Origin: Streptomyces meridianus
GTDB lineage: Bacteria > Actinomycetota > Actinomycetes > Streptomycetales > Streptomycetaceae
NCBI RefSeq assembly: GCF_023703325.1
Contig: NZ_JAMQGM010000036.1
Coordinates: 1 to 54,252, forward strand
DNA: 54,252 bases
Direction: 5' to 3'
Positions within the stretch are counted from its first letter, which is position 1; the number at the start of each line of letters is the position of its first letter. Under the pieces are notes generated by a model. That model had not been told where the DNA came from. It searched no databases and saw only the letters and a list, made by a program, of their open reading frames with translations. This document shows, in pieces, positions 19,632 to 28,070 of the stretch. The translations under genes and the position numbers were made by a program.

Positions 19632-20471
19632 ATGGCTGACATGCACAGCGGCAAAGAACCCAAGGTGCCCACGTTGCTGGCCGAGCTCTCGGCGGAGTTC
19701 GCGGGCACCATGATCCTCATCCTGTTCGGCTGCGGCGTCGTGGCCCAGGTGGTGACGGGCGGTCTGCTTGTCGACGGGGCGCTGGGCGACCACGACAGCA
19801 TCGCCTGGGCCTGGGGACTGGGTGTCACCCTCGGCGTGTATGTGGCGGCACGGGTCAGTGGTGCGCACATCAACCCGGCGGTCACGCTCTCCTTCGCCCT
19901 GTTCAAGGGGTTTCCCTGGCAGAAGGTCGGGCCGTACGTGCTGGCGCAGACGGCGGGCGCCTTCGTCGCCGCGCTCATCGTCCGGTGGAACTACACCGAG
20001 GTGCTGGCGGCGGCCGACCCCGGTCACACGCTGAAGACCCAGTTCGTGTTCTCCACCCTCCCCGGCAACGGTGCGCTGCCCGTCAGCGAGTGGGGCGCCT
20101 TCCGCGACCAGATCATCGGCACGGCCATCCTCGTGATGCTGATCTTCGCGGTCATCGACCTGCTCAACACCCCGCCCGGGTCGAACCTCGGACCGTTCAT
20201 CATCGGCCTGATCGTGGTGGCCATCGGTATGGCCTGGGGCACGGACGCGGGCTACGCGATCAATCCCGCACGTGACTTCGGCCCCCGGCTGGCCAGTTTC
20301 ATCACGGGATACGGCGACGCCTGGCGCGACCAGTACGGCAACATCTACTTCTGGGTGCCGATCGTCGGTCCCCTCATCGGCGGACCGGTGGGCGCCGCCG
20401 CGTACAAGCTCTTCATCTCCCGCTATCTCCCGGTGGCCGAACCCACGGTGGCGCGGACCCCCGAGCCGTAG
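19632..20471 (+). CDS. glpF: Glycerol uptake facilitator (aquaglyceroporin)
   Basis: 279 residues, six TM helices and two half-helices with the MIP signatures SGAHINPAVTLSFALFK and YAINPARDFGPRL. The Asp after the second NPAR is the mark of glycerol-conducting members rather than strict water channels. It starts ATG 19632 (ATG 19641 is an alternative) behind GGGAAG. Glycerol kinase follows 166 bp downstream, so this is a glycerol uptake pair. No GylR regulator or glycerol-3-phosphate dehydrogenase is next to it, unlike the main gylCABX operon of Streptomyces, so this looks like a second, accessory locus (inference). Confidence 0.95.
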   Translation: MADMHSGKEPKVPTLLAELSAEFAGTMILILFGCGVVAQVVTGGLLVDGALGDHDSIAWAWGLGVTLGVYVAARVSGAHINPAVTLSFALFKGFPWQKVGPYVLAQTAGAFVAALIVRWNYTEVLAAADPGHTLKTQFVFSTLPGNGALPVSEWGAFRDQIIGTAILVMLIFAVIDLLNTPPGSNLGPFIIGLIVVAIGMAWGTDAGYAINPARDFGPRLASFITGYGDAWRDQYGNIYFWVPIVGPLIGGPVGAAAYKLFISRYLPVAEPTVARTPEP

Positions 20472-20513
20472 TCCCCGCCGCCCGGCCGCCTGCGCACGGC
20501 ACTGCTCCGGGAC

Positions 20514-20546
20514 CCGGCGCGCCCGGGTCCCGGAGCCCCGCCTCGC
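20514..20546 (+). terminator. Perfect 14-bp hairpin between glpF and glpK
   Basis: GCTCCGGGACCCGG (20514-20527) and CCGGGTCCCGGAGC (20533-20546) with a 5-nt loop, 42 nt after the glpF stop. It is probably a terminator or attenuator inside the gene pair. No T-run. Confidence 0.7.
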
Positions 20547-20637
20547 GGCGGACGGCACACCCGGCCGGGCAGGCCCGGTACGGCCGTCATGGCGAGTCAA
20601 CGGGCCCCGTACGACGTCTGTCTGAGAGGGAGCAGCG

Positions 20638-22155
20638 ATGCCTGAATTCGTCGGTGCAGTGGACCAGGGCACCACCAGCACACGCTTCATGATCTTCGAC
20701 CACTCCGGCAACGAAGTGGCGCGCGACCAGCTCGAGCACCGTCAGATCCTGCCGCGGGCGGGCTGGGTGGAGCACGACCCGGTGGAGATCTGGGAGCGCA
20801 CCAACACCGTGATGCAGAACGCGCTGCGCAACGGCGGGCTTTCGGCCACGGACCTGGTGGCCATCGGCATCACCAACCAGCGCGAGACCACGGTCGTCTG
20901 GGACCCGCGGACGGGCCGGCCGTACCACAACGCGATCGTGTGGCAGGACACCCGCACGGACACCATCGCGTCCGCCCTCGAGCGGGACGGGCACGGTGAC
21001 GTGATCCGCCGCAAGGCGGGGCTGCCCCCGGCCACGTACTTCTCCGGCGGCAAGATCAAGTGGCTGCTGGAGAACGTGGACGGCCTGCGGGAGGCAGCGG
21101 AGTCCGGGAACGCCGTCTTCGGAACCACCGACTGCTGGGTGCTGTGGAACCTCACCGGCGGGCCGGACGGCGGAATCCACGCCACCGACGTCACGAACGC
21201 CAGCCGCACGATGCTGATGGACCTCGAGAGCCTCGACTGGGACGACGAGCTCCTGGGCATCTTCGGCATCCCCCGCGCCATGCTGCCGACCATCAATCCC
21301 TCGTCCCACCCGGAGGCGTTCGGGAAGGCCAGGTCGTCGCGGCCGCTGCGGGCAGCGGTGCCCATCACCGGTGTGCTCGGCGACCAGCAGGCGGCCACCG
21401 TGGGCCAGGTGTGCTTCACCCCCGGCGAGGCCAAGAACACCTACGGCACCGGCAACTTCCTGCTGCTCAACACCGGTACGGAGCTGGTGCGTTCGAAGTC
21501 CGGTCTGCTGACGACCGTCTGCTACCGGTTCGGCGACGAGCCGGCGGTCTACGCCCTGGAGGGCTCGATCGCAGTGACCGGCGCGGCCGTGCAGTGGCTG
21601 CGCGACCAGCTGAAGATCATTGCGGCGGCGGCGGACAGCGAACGGCTGGCCGCCACGGTCGACGACAACGGCGGGTGCTACTTCGTCCCGGCCTTCTCCG
21701 GGCTGTTCGCACCGTACTGGCGCTCCGACGCCCGTGGCGCGATCGTCGGCCTCACCCGCTTCAACGACGGCGGTCACATCGCGCGGGCGACGCTGGAGTC
21801 CATCTGCTATCAGAGCCGGGACGTCGCCGAGGCCATGGAGAAGGACTCGGGCGTCCACCTGGACGTGCTCAAGGTGGACGGCGGCGTGACGGCCAACGAA
21901 CTGTGCATGCAGATCCAGGCGGATGTCCTCGGCGTACCGGTCAGCCGTCCGGTCGTCGCCGAGACGACCGCGCTCGGTGCCGCCTACGCGGCCGGTCTGG
22001 CCACCGGTTTCTGGCAGAGCACCGACGAACTGCGCACCCACTGGCAGGAGTCGAAGCGCTGGGAGCCCCGGTGGAGCGAAGAGCAGCGCCGGACGGGCTA
22101 TGACGGGTGGAAGAAGGCGGTGCAGCGCACGCTCGACTGGGTCAAGGTGGACTGA
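20638..22155 (+). CDS. glpK: Glycerol kinase
   Basis: 505 residues, the normal length. FGGY-kinase signatures: VGAVDQGTTSTRFMIFD (ATP-binding start), ITNQRETTVVWD with the Arg-Glu that bind glycerol, NAIVWQDTRT, GVLGDQQAATVGQ, TYGTGNFLLLNTG, and the C-terminal LKVDGGVTANELCMQIQADVLGVPV. The expected reaction is glycerol + ATP to sn-glycerol-3-phosphate, trapping glycerol brought in by GlpF. The start follows GAGAGGGAGCAGCG. A perfect hairpin lies in the gap to glpF, so glpK may be attenuated or have its own promoter. A second hairpin follows the stop. Confidence 0.97.
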   Translation: MPEFVGAVDQGTTSTRFMIFDHSGNEVARDQLEHRQILPRAGWVEHDPVEIWERTNTVMQNALRNGGLSATDLVAIGITNQRETTVVWDPRTGRPYHNAIVWQDTRTDTIASALERDGHGDVIRRKAGLPPATYFSGGKIKWLLENVDGLREAAESGNAVFGTTDCWVLWNLTGGPDGGIHATDVTNASRTMLMDLESLDWDDELLGIFGIPRAMLPTINPSSHPEAFGKARSSRPLRAAVPITGVLGDQQAATVGQVCFTPGEAKNTYGTGNFLLLNTGTELVRSKSGLLTTVCYRFGDEPAVYALEGSIAVTGAAVQWLRDQLKIIAAAADSERLAATVDDNGGCYFVPAFSGLFAPYWRSDARGAIVGLTRFNDGGHIARATLESICYQSRDVAEAMEKDSGVHLDVLKVDGGVTANELCMQIQADVLGVPVSRPVVAETTALGAAYAAGLATGFWQSTDELRTHWQESKRWEPRWSEEQRRTGYDGWKKAVQRTLDWVKVD

Positions 22156-22176
22156 GAAGCGCGACCGCCGATATCC

Positions 22177-22214
22177 GTGCCGGTCACGGCCCTGCCGGGG
22201 CCCGTGACCGGCAC
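22177..22214 (+). terminator. Terminator hairpin after glpK
   Basis: Perfect 13-bp stem, GTGCCGGTCACGG (22177-22189) and CCGTGACCGGCAC (22202-22214), starting 22 nt after the glpK stop. The stem can be extended by a few pairs with a bulge. Confidence 0.75.
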
Positions 22215-22346
22215 GGCACTGCCGGGGCCCGTCCCGCAAGAGGCCGGGCGCCGCCGGGCCCCCGTCGCGGAGCATCCGAGGTGCCGAACTCCCCTCACCG
22301 CGCGGCGTGATCGGGTAACCTCACCGTTCCCAGTAACCGGACGGCC

Positions 22347-22393
22347 GAGGAGGTGGCACCCATCACCGCTGTGTCGCACAGGGTGCACTCCTC
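22347..22393 (+). promoter_or_regulatory. Structured RNA leader upstream of methyltransferase gene
   Basis: Compound stem-loop: GAGGAG (22347-22352) pairs with CTCCTC (22388-22393), GCACC (22356-22360) with GGTGC (22382-22386), and an inner perfect hairpin CTGTG-TCG-CACAG (22369-22381) sits in the loop. It ends 68 nt before the start codon. It could be a cis-regulatory leader or simply a terminator relic; no known riboswitch consensus fits. Confidence 0.45.
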
Positions 22394-22461
22394 CCGGAGC
22401 CCGAGGGCCGGCCGGCCCGGCTGACGGGACGGGGCGCCCTTCGGTTTCCGGAAAGGCTCCC

Positions 22462-23280
22462 ATGCCCGCCACCTCGTGGTCACATCCGCCCGTCGTCCCT
22501 CCCACTGTCGTCACCAGACTGCGCGCCTCCGGCTGCGTGTTCGCCGAGGACGAGGCACAGGTGCTCGTCTCCTCGGCCCGGACCCCGGCCGAGCTCGAGG
22601 CCATGCTGGAACAGCGGATCTCCGGTCTGCCCCTGGAACACGTCGTCGGCTGGGCCGAGTTCTGCGGCAGGCGGACAGCCGTGGACCCGGGGGTGTTCGT
22701 CCCCCGGCGCCGCACCGAGTGCCTCGTCCGACGGGCCGTCGCTCTGGCCCGTCCGCGGCCCGTCGTCGTGGACCTGTGCTGCGGCTCGGGCGCGCTGGGC
22801 GCAGCGTTGGCCTCCGCCCTGGAGGGCTGTGAGCTGCACGCTGCGGACATCGATCCCGCCGCGGTGCGGTGCGCCCGCCGCAACCTCGCCCCCCTGGGCG
22901 GGCACGTTCACGAGGGCGACCTGTTCGTTCCGCTGCCGGTCCGGCTGCGCGGCCGGGTCGGACTGCTGCTCGCCAACGTCCCCTACGTGCCCACCTCCGA
23001 CCTCGGGCTGCTGCCACCCGAGGCCCGCCTCCACGAGGCGCGAGTGGCGCTCGACGGCGGACCGGACGGGCTCGACGTCGTGCGGCGGGTGGCCGCGGAG
23101 GCGCCGGCGTGGCTGGAGCCGGGCGGTCATCTGCTGTTCGAGGCGAGCGAGCGCCAGCTCCCCCGGGCCGTGGAGGCCGTGGCCGGCAACGGGCTGATCG
23201 CGCGCGTGACGGTGTCGGACGAACTGCACGCCACGGTGGTCGTCGCGACCCGTCCCGTCTCCGGCCGCACGGATCCGTAG
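22462..23280 (+). CDS. Putative protein N5-glutamine methyltransferase (HemK/PrmC-like)
   Basis: 272 residues, ATG 22462 after GGAAAGG. The PrmC-like layout has a helical N-terminal domain (about 1-85) with PLEHVVGWAEFCGRRTAVDPGVFVPRRRTE, then a SAM domain with VVDLCCGSGALGAAL (motif I) and ELHAADIDPAAVRCARRNL (motif II). The catalytic (N/D)PPY is replaced by NVPYVP, the form seen in an actinobacterial paralogue group annotated as putative glutamine methyltransferases. It is therefore probably not the release-factor methyltransferase PrmC itself. It converges on clpC with only 18 bp between stops. A structured leader precedes it. Confidence 0.88.
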   Translation: MPATSWSHPPVVPPTVVTRLRASGCVFAEDEAQVLVSSARTPAELEAMLEQRISGLPLEHVVGWAEFCGRRTAVDPGVFVPRRRTECLVRRAVALARPRPVVVDLCCGSGALGAALASALEGCELHAADIDPAAVRCARRNLAPLGGHVHEGDLFVPLPVRLRGRVGLLLANVPYVPTSDLGLLPPEARLHEARVALDGGPDGLDVVRRVAAEAPAWLEPGGHLLFEASERQLPRAVEAVAGNGLIARVTVSDELHATVVVATRPVSGRTDP

Positions 23281-23298
23281 CCTGCGGAGGGCGCGCGG

Positions 23299-25863
23299 TC
23301 AGTCGGTGTCCGCCGGCTGCTCCTCCCGGCGGAACAGCAGTTCCCTCCCGTCCGGGTCCACGTCGACATGCACCCGGTTGTGCGGCCGGAGCTCGCCGCC
23401 GAGCAGCATCCGCGAGAGCTGGTTGTCGACCTCCCGCTGGATGGTGCGCCGCAGCGGACGGGCCCCGTACTCGGGCTGATAACCGCGGTGAACGATCCAG
23501 TCCACCGCGGTCCGGGTGAAGTCGATGTCCACCTCCTGGTCGTGCAGCCGGCGACGGGTGTCGTCGAGCAGCACGTCGGTGATCATCCGCAGCTGTTCGT
23601 CCTCGAGACTGCGGAAGACGACGATCTCGTCGATCCGGTTGAGGAATTCGGGCCTGAAGTGCTCGCGGAGGGGGCGCAGGACGCGTTCGCGGCGCGCCTC
23701 CTCGTCGCTCTCGTCGCCGCCGCCGAATCCCAGCATGGCCCCGCGTCCGGTGATCGCCTCGGAGCCGAGGTTGCTGGTCATCACCACGACGGTGTTCGTG
23801 AAGTCGATGGTGCGGCCCTGGGAATCGGTGAGCCGGCCGTCGTCGAGGACCTGCAGGAGGATGTTGAACACATCGGGGTGGGCTTTCTCGACCTCGTCCA
23901 GGAGGAGCAGGGAGTACGGGTGGCGGCGCACCTTCTCGGTGAAGTGCCCGGCCTCCTCGTGCCCGACGTAGCCGGGCGGCGCCCCGATGAGCCGGCTTAC
24001 GGTGTGCCGCTCCTGGAACTCGCTCATGTCGAGGCGGACCATGCGGTCCTCGCTGCCGAAGAGCGCCTCGGCGAGCGCGCGCGCCAGTTCCGTCTTGCCG
24101 ACGCCGGACGGGCCGAGGAAGAGGAAGCTGCCGATCGGGCGCTTCTCGCTGGCCAGTCCGGCCCGGGAACGCAGCACGGCGTCGGCCACGGTGGTGACCG
24201 CCTCGTCCTGCCCGACGACCCGCCGGCGCAGGTGGTCCTCGAGCCCGAGGAGGCGTTCGCGTTCCTCCTGGGTGAGGCTGCTGACGGGGATGCCGGTCTG
24301 CCGGGAGACGATGTCGGCGATGTCGTCCACGGTGACCTCGTCGATGTGGTGGGCAGGCAGGGTCCGGGTGCCCTGCTGGGCCCGCTGTTCGAGGTCGCGG
24401 ATGCGGTCGCGCAGCTGCATCGCCCGTTCGTACTGTTCGGCACCCACCGCTTGCGCCTTGTCGAGCGCGAGCTGTTCCAGTTCGCGCTCGAGGGTCCGGG
24501 CGTCGGCGCCGCGGGTGGAGGAGCGCAGCCGGACGCGGGCGCCGGCCTGGTCCATCAGGTCGATCGCCTTGTCGGGCAGGTAGCGGTCGGTGAGATAGCG
24601 GTCGGACAGTTCGACGGCGGCGACCAGCGACTCGTCGGTGTAGCGGACCTGGTGGTGCGCCTCGTAGCGGTCGCTCAGACCGCGCAGGATCTCCACGGCG
24701 TCCGCGGCGGACGGCTCCGGCACCATGATGGGCTGGAATCGCCGGGCGAGCGCTGCGTCCTTCTCGATGTAGCGCCGGTACTCCTCGAAGGTGCTGGCCC
24801 CGATGACGTGCAGCTCGCCCCGGGCGAGCGGCGGCTTGAGCATGTTGCCGGCGTCCATCGGGCTGCCGTCGGATCCTCCGCCCGCCCCGACGACGGTGTG
24901 CAGTTCGTCGATGAAGACGATCAGCTCGTCGGAGTGTGCGCGGATCTCGTCCAGGATTCCGTTGAGCCGCTCCTCGAAGTCGCCTCGGTAGCGGGTGCCG
25001 GAGACGACCGCGGAGAGGTCGAGCTGGATGACGCGCCGGTGGAGCAGCGTGTCCGGGACGTCGCCGTCGTCGATGCGCTGGGCCAGCCCCTCGACCACGG
25101 CTGTCTTGCCGACGCCTGCCTCGCCGACGAGGGCCGGGTTGTTCTTGCCCCGGCGGGCCAGGACCTCGATGGTCTGCTCGATCTGCTCGTCGCGGCCGAT
25201 CACCGGGTCGATCCGGCCCCGGCCGGCCAGCTCCGTGAGGTCGCGGCCGTAGCGGTCCAGCTCGGGTGTGTTGCGTTCCTTGGTCTCGGCGCGCTTTTCG
25301 CCGACGCCTCCGACGTTGCCGACGGCGCCGGGTGCGGCGGCGGGCATGTTCGCGGCGCCGGCACGCGGGTCGAAATGGGCTGCGCTGAGCATCTGTCCGG
25401 CAGCGGAGTCCCGGTTGGCGGCCAGGGCGATCAGGACGTGCTCGGGCCCGATGTAAGGCGCTCCGGTGGACCGGGCTATCTCGTGGGCGTCCAGCAGCGC
25501 CCGCTTGACCGCCGGGCTGACGGCGATGGAGGTGCGCGGCGCCCCCTTCCCGACCTGTTGGTCGATCCGCTCGGCGAGGGCATCGGGGTCGGCCCCGGAG
25601 CGGGACAGCATGGCCCGGGTCGGCTCCGTCGTCAGCGCGGCGCGCAGGAGGTGTTCGGTGTCGAGGTCGGTGTTCCCGTGCTTCGCGGCGTAGGACGCCG
25701 CGGCGGACACGAGTTCCCTGGCCGACTCGCTCATCAGACGGCGGAAGTCGACGTACCGGGGGTCGGCTCGCCGTCCCTGCGAGCCCGTGCTGAGGAAGTG
25801 CGCCAGAAAGTCTCCGAGCGGGTCCTGGCCGTAGCTCTCGGGACCCGTGTCGCCGCTGTTCAT
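23299..25863 (-). CDS. clpC: ClpC-type AAA+ chaperone, Clp protease ATPase subunit
   Basis: 854 residues from ATG 25863. The N-terminal double Clp-N repeat covers about 45-190. AAA-1 has Walker A GEAGVGKT (247-254) and Walker B LIVFIDE. A short middle domain with a UVR-like coiled coil (RTLERELEQLALDKAQAVGAEQYERAM, about 457-482) marks ClpC rather than ClpB. AAA-2 has Walker A GPSGVGKT (584-591), the GYVGHEE pore loop, and Walker B LLLLDEVEK (about 652-660). It unfolds proteins for ClpP degradation. The first 40 residues are atypical (Gly/Asp-rich), suggesting the second ClpC-like paralogue of Streptomyces rather than the housekeeping one. Divergent from paaX, with a hairpin in the leader. 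Confidence 0.93.
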   Translation of the reverse strand: MNSGDTGPESYGQDPLGDFLAHFLSTGSQGRRADPRYVDFRRLMSESARELVSAAASYAAKHGNTDLDTEHLLRAALTTEPTRAMLSRSGADPDALAERIDQQVGKGAPRTSIAVSPAVKRALLDAHEIARSTGAPYIGPEHVLIALAANRDSAAGQMLSAAHFDPRAGAANMPAAAPGAVGNVGGVGEKRAETKERNTPELDRYGRDLTELAGRGRIDPVIGRDEQIEQTIEVLARRGKNNPALVGEAGVGKTAVVEGLAQRIDDGDVPDTLLHRRVIQLDLSAVVSGTRYRGDFEERLNGILDEIRAHSDELIVFIDELHTVVGAGGGSDGSPMDAGNMLKPPLARGELHVIGASTFEEYRRYIEKDAALARRFQPIMVPEPSAADAVEILRGLSDRYEAHHQVRYTDESLVAAVELSDRYLTDRYLPDKAIDLMDQAGARVRLRSSTRGADARTLERELEQLALDKAQAVGAEQYERAMQLRDRIRDLEQRAQQGTRTLPAHHIDEVTVDDIADIVSRQTGIPVSSLTQEERERLLGLEDHLRRRVVGQDEAVTTVADAVLRSRAGLASEKRPIGSFLFLGPSGVGKTELARALAEALFGSEDRMVRLDMSEFQERHTVSRLIGAPPGYVGHEEAGHFTEKVRRHPYSLLLLDEVEKAHPDVFNILLQVLDDGRLTDSQGRTIDFTNTVVVMTSNLGSEAITGRGAMLGFGGGDESDEEARRERVLRPLREHFRPEFLNRIDEIVVFRSLEDEQLRMITDVLLDDTRRRLHDQEVDIDFTRTAVDWIVHRGYQPEYGARPLRRTIQREVDNQLSRMLLGGELRPHNRVHVDVDPDGRELLFRREEQPADTD

Positions 25864-26165
25864 AGGAATCCGTCCCGCCGGCCCGGGATGACCGGGCTGT
25901 GCTGTGTCGAACCGTGCGTGCCGCAGGGCTGGGCCTGTGACGTGCCGGTGGTGTGCCGACATCTCCAGACTGCGGCCTTTCGGCCGCTTCGGCAGTCGGA
26001 GGGGCCGGAGGCCGACCGGGCCTCGGCGTGCCGGGCAGTCCGGGGAGGCGACCGGCCCCGCCGCGGGCGCCGGGCGGCGGTGGCCACCGGCTCGCCACGC
26101 TCCCCCGGCGGCCGCATTCCGGTCTCCGCCCGGGGAGCGTTCCGGGCAGGCCCTAGGATGCGAGC
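25864..26165. other. clpC/paaX divergent intergenic region with stem-loop
   Basis: 302 bp. A nested hairpin at 25968-25997 (outer GACTGC/GCAGTC, inner GCGGCC/GGCCGC) sits about 105 bp upstream of clpC and could fold in its 5' leader. The paaX -10 box lies at the right end. I found no ClgR, HspR or CIRCE-like site by eye. Confidence 0.5.
26154..26159 (+). promoter_or_regulatory. Leaderless -10 box (TAGGAT) of paaX-like gene
   Basis: TAGGAT ends 6 nt before the GTG at 26166 and no ribosome site is present. This is the leaderless actinobacterial pattern. Confidence 0.6.
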
Positions 26166-27023
26166 GTGAGGACAGCGGGATCCGGCGATGTCGGCAGCGA
26201 GCGCGGAACCACCGGCCAGAGGCCTCCCCGGCACCTGATCGTGACGCTCTACGGACTCCACTCCCGCGCCGGCGGCGGCTGGATGTCGGTGGCCTCGCTG
26301 ATCAGGCTGCTGGCGGACCTGGGCGCGGACGAGTCGGCGGTCCGTTCCGCCGTCTCCCGGCTCAAGCGCCGGGGCATTCTCGAGCCGTCCACGGTTTCCG
26401 GGGCAGCGGGCTACACGCTGTCCGACGAGGCCCAGCACATGCTGCGCCAGGGAGACCGGCGGATCTTCTCCCCGCGGCGGGCGACCCTGGACGAGGGATG
26501 GCTCCTGGTCGTGTTCTCGGTGCCGGAGTCGGTGCGCAGCAAGCGGCACATGCTGCGCACCCAGCTCACCCGCCTCGGGTTCGGGACCACGGCTCCGGGG
26601 GTCTGGATAGCCCCGGCACAGGTGCACGACGAGGCCGAGGACGTGCTCGCCCGGCTGGGTCTGCGGGAGTACGCGGACCTGTTCCGCGCCGACTACCTGT
26701 CGTCCGTGGCCGATCTGCCGGCCAAGGCACGGCAGTGGTGGGACACCGAGCGGGTGCAAACGCTCTGCTCGGACTTCCTGCTGGCGCACCGCCCCTCGGC
26801 GGCGCGCTGGGCCGGTGACGGGGGTTCCGACGCCGAGGCCTTCGTCGACCACACCGCTCTGGTGACCGACTGGCGGCGGCTGGTGTACCTCGATCCGGGC
26901 CTGCCCCGGGAACTGCTTCCGTCCAAGTGGAGCGGCAGTGAAGCCTCCGCCCTGTTCCGCGAGCTCCACGGGCGCCTGGAGGGTCCGGCCCGCCGTCACG
27001 TCAACCGGGTGCGCTCGAGCTGA
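26166..27023 (+). CDS. paaX: PaaX family transcriptional regulator
   Basis: 285 residues. PaaX layout: an N-terminal winged helix (about 22-85: PRHLIVTLYGLHSRAGGGWMSVASLIRLL ... SAVRSAVSRLKRRGIL), then the PaaX core with EGWLLVVFSVPESVRSKRHMLRTQL and GFGTTAPGVWIAP, and a C-terminal domain (DWRRLVYLDPGLPRELLPSKWSG). The family represses phenylacetate catabolism and is released by phenylacetyl-CoA. paaI-paaK lie 9 kb away, so a regulatory link is possible but unproven, and many actinomycete PaaX-like proteins regulate other acyl-CoA pathways. The GTG start is set by the -10 box, giving a leaderless mRNA. Confidence 0.9.
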   Translation: MRTAGSGDVGSERGTTGQRPPRHLIVTLYGLHSRAGGGWMSVASLIRLLADLGADESAVRSAVSRLKRRGILEPSTVSGAAGYTLSDEAQHMLRQGDRRIFSPRRATLDEGWLLVVFSVPESVRSKRHMLRTQLTRLGFGTTAPGVWIAPAQVHDEAEDVLARLGLREYADLFRADYLSSVADLPAKARQWWDTERVQTLCSDFLLAHRPSAARWAGDGGSDAEAFVDHTALVTDWRRLVYLDPGLPRELLPSKWSGSEASALFRELHGRLEGPARRHVNRVRSS

Positions 27024-27031
27024 CGCCCGGG

Positions 27032-27068
27032 CGGCGGCCCCCCGTCCGCAAGGGACGGGGGACCGCCG
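27032..27068. terminator. Bidirectional terminator between paaX and M15 peptidase
   Basis: 16-bp stem with one mismatch: 27032-27047 and 27053-27068, loop GCAAG. It lies between convergent genes, 9 nt after the paaX stop and 20 nt after the peptidase stop on the other strand. Confidence 0.8.
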
Positions 27069-27088
27069 GGACGGGCCGGGGGTGCGGG

Positions 27089-27826
27089 TCAGACGCCGCA
27101 GGTGGGGGCTGACCAGACCTGGCCCGAGCGCCCGTCGACGTGCACGTGGTCGTCGTGGCCGGGGTAGCCCGGACCGAAGATGCCGCCGAAGCCGTGGTTC
27201 CGGGCCTGCTTGGCGAGGGTGCACAGCGAATGCGGTCCGGCCCCGATGTCCGCCGCGTCCCCGTACAGGTGACGGCTGTTGGACGCACCGCCGACCGCGC
27301 TGTTGCAGGCCTGGGAACGGAATCCGCTGGTGATGCGCAGTGGCTCGTCGCCGAGTGCGTGACGCATGGCCTCGAGCTTCCACATGGTGCGCAGGGCGTT
27401 GGACTTGGCGGTCGCGGCGGAGACGGCACCGCCGCCCCAGGTGCTGTTGCACGTGTTGAGCTCGGCGTAGCTGAAGTGGGCGGGTGTGCAGTCGTCGTCC
27501 TGGAGCTCGTAGAGCTTCTGGAAGGTCTGCGGCCCCGCCACACCGTCCGCGGAGAGGCCGTAGGCCTGCTGGAAGCGGGTCACGGCGGCTCTGGTCGCCG
27601 GGCCGTAGGAGCCGTCGGTGGCGAGCTGTGCGCCGTAGCCGGGGTATCCGCCGACGCGGATCTGGAGCTGGGTGACGTCGGCACCCGAGGCGCCCTCGGA
27701 GAGGGTCCGGCTCCAGGTGTAGCAGCCGTCGGCGTGCGCGGGGGCGGCGGTCAGCACCGTCACTCCGGAGAAGACTGTCGCGATCATGACAAATGTGAGC
27801 AGGAATCTCAGGGCGCGTCTGTGCAT
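27089..27826 (-). CDS. Secreted zinc D-Ala-D-Ala carboxypeptidase (M15), with peptidoglycan-binding domain
   Basis: 245 residues, ATG 27826 after GGAGGT. Signal peptide 1-32 (LTFVMIATVFSGVTVL ... APAHA). PG_binding_1 domain about 40-108 (GADVTQLQIRVGGYPGY ... DGSYGPATRAAVTRFQQAYGL). M15A catalytic domain about 115-245: SRHLYGDAAD gives zinc ligands H186 and D193, and DDHVHVD gives catalytic H227 and ligand H229, as in the Streptomyces albus G enzyme. Six or more cysteines suggest disulfides. It trims the terminal D-Ala of peptidoglycan stem peptides outside the cell. Monocistronic, divergent from betB. Confidence 0.94.
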   Translation of the reverse strand: MHRRALRFLLTFVMIATVFSGVTVLTAAPAHADGCYTWSRTLSEGASGADVTQLQIRVGGYPGYGAQLATDGSYGPATRAAVTRFQQAYGLSADGVAGPQTFQKLYELQDDDCTPAHFSYAELNTCNSTWGGGAVSAATAKSNALRTMWKLEAMRHALGDEPLRITSGFRSQACNSAVGGASNSRHLYGDAADIGAGPHSLCTLAKQARNHGFGGIFGPGYPGHDDHVHVDGRSGQVWSAPTCGV

Positions 27827-28070
27827 GCGGACCTCCGCACGGTCGGGGAAACGGGTCAACCGAGCCTGACCGCAGCGGACTCGACCCGTCAATACCGCAC
27901 CGGCCGCCCCGCATGGGAATCCGACGGCCGCGCAGACGTGCGCCGATCGGGTCCATTGCCCCCCGTTCTGCGGAACCCGGCGGTGCGTCCAGTGGTCCGG
28001 GCGGCCCTGCCGCACGATGTTGGACGCGCCGTGTGTTTTCCGTGTCCGCACACGCAGAGGAGGGGTCGAG

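Noticed and set aside
22347..22393. T-box riboswitch
   Set aside because: Only the UGGCACC part of the antiterminator motif is present; no Stem I features and the downstream gene is not an aminoacyl-tRNA synthetase or amino-acid gene.
22511..26098. A continuous 1195-codon open frame on the minus strand
   Set aside because: Low-complexity Arg/Pro/Gly-rich shadow of clpC and the methyltransferase gene; no domain, no ribosome site, and clpC in another frame has all motifs.
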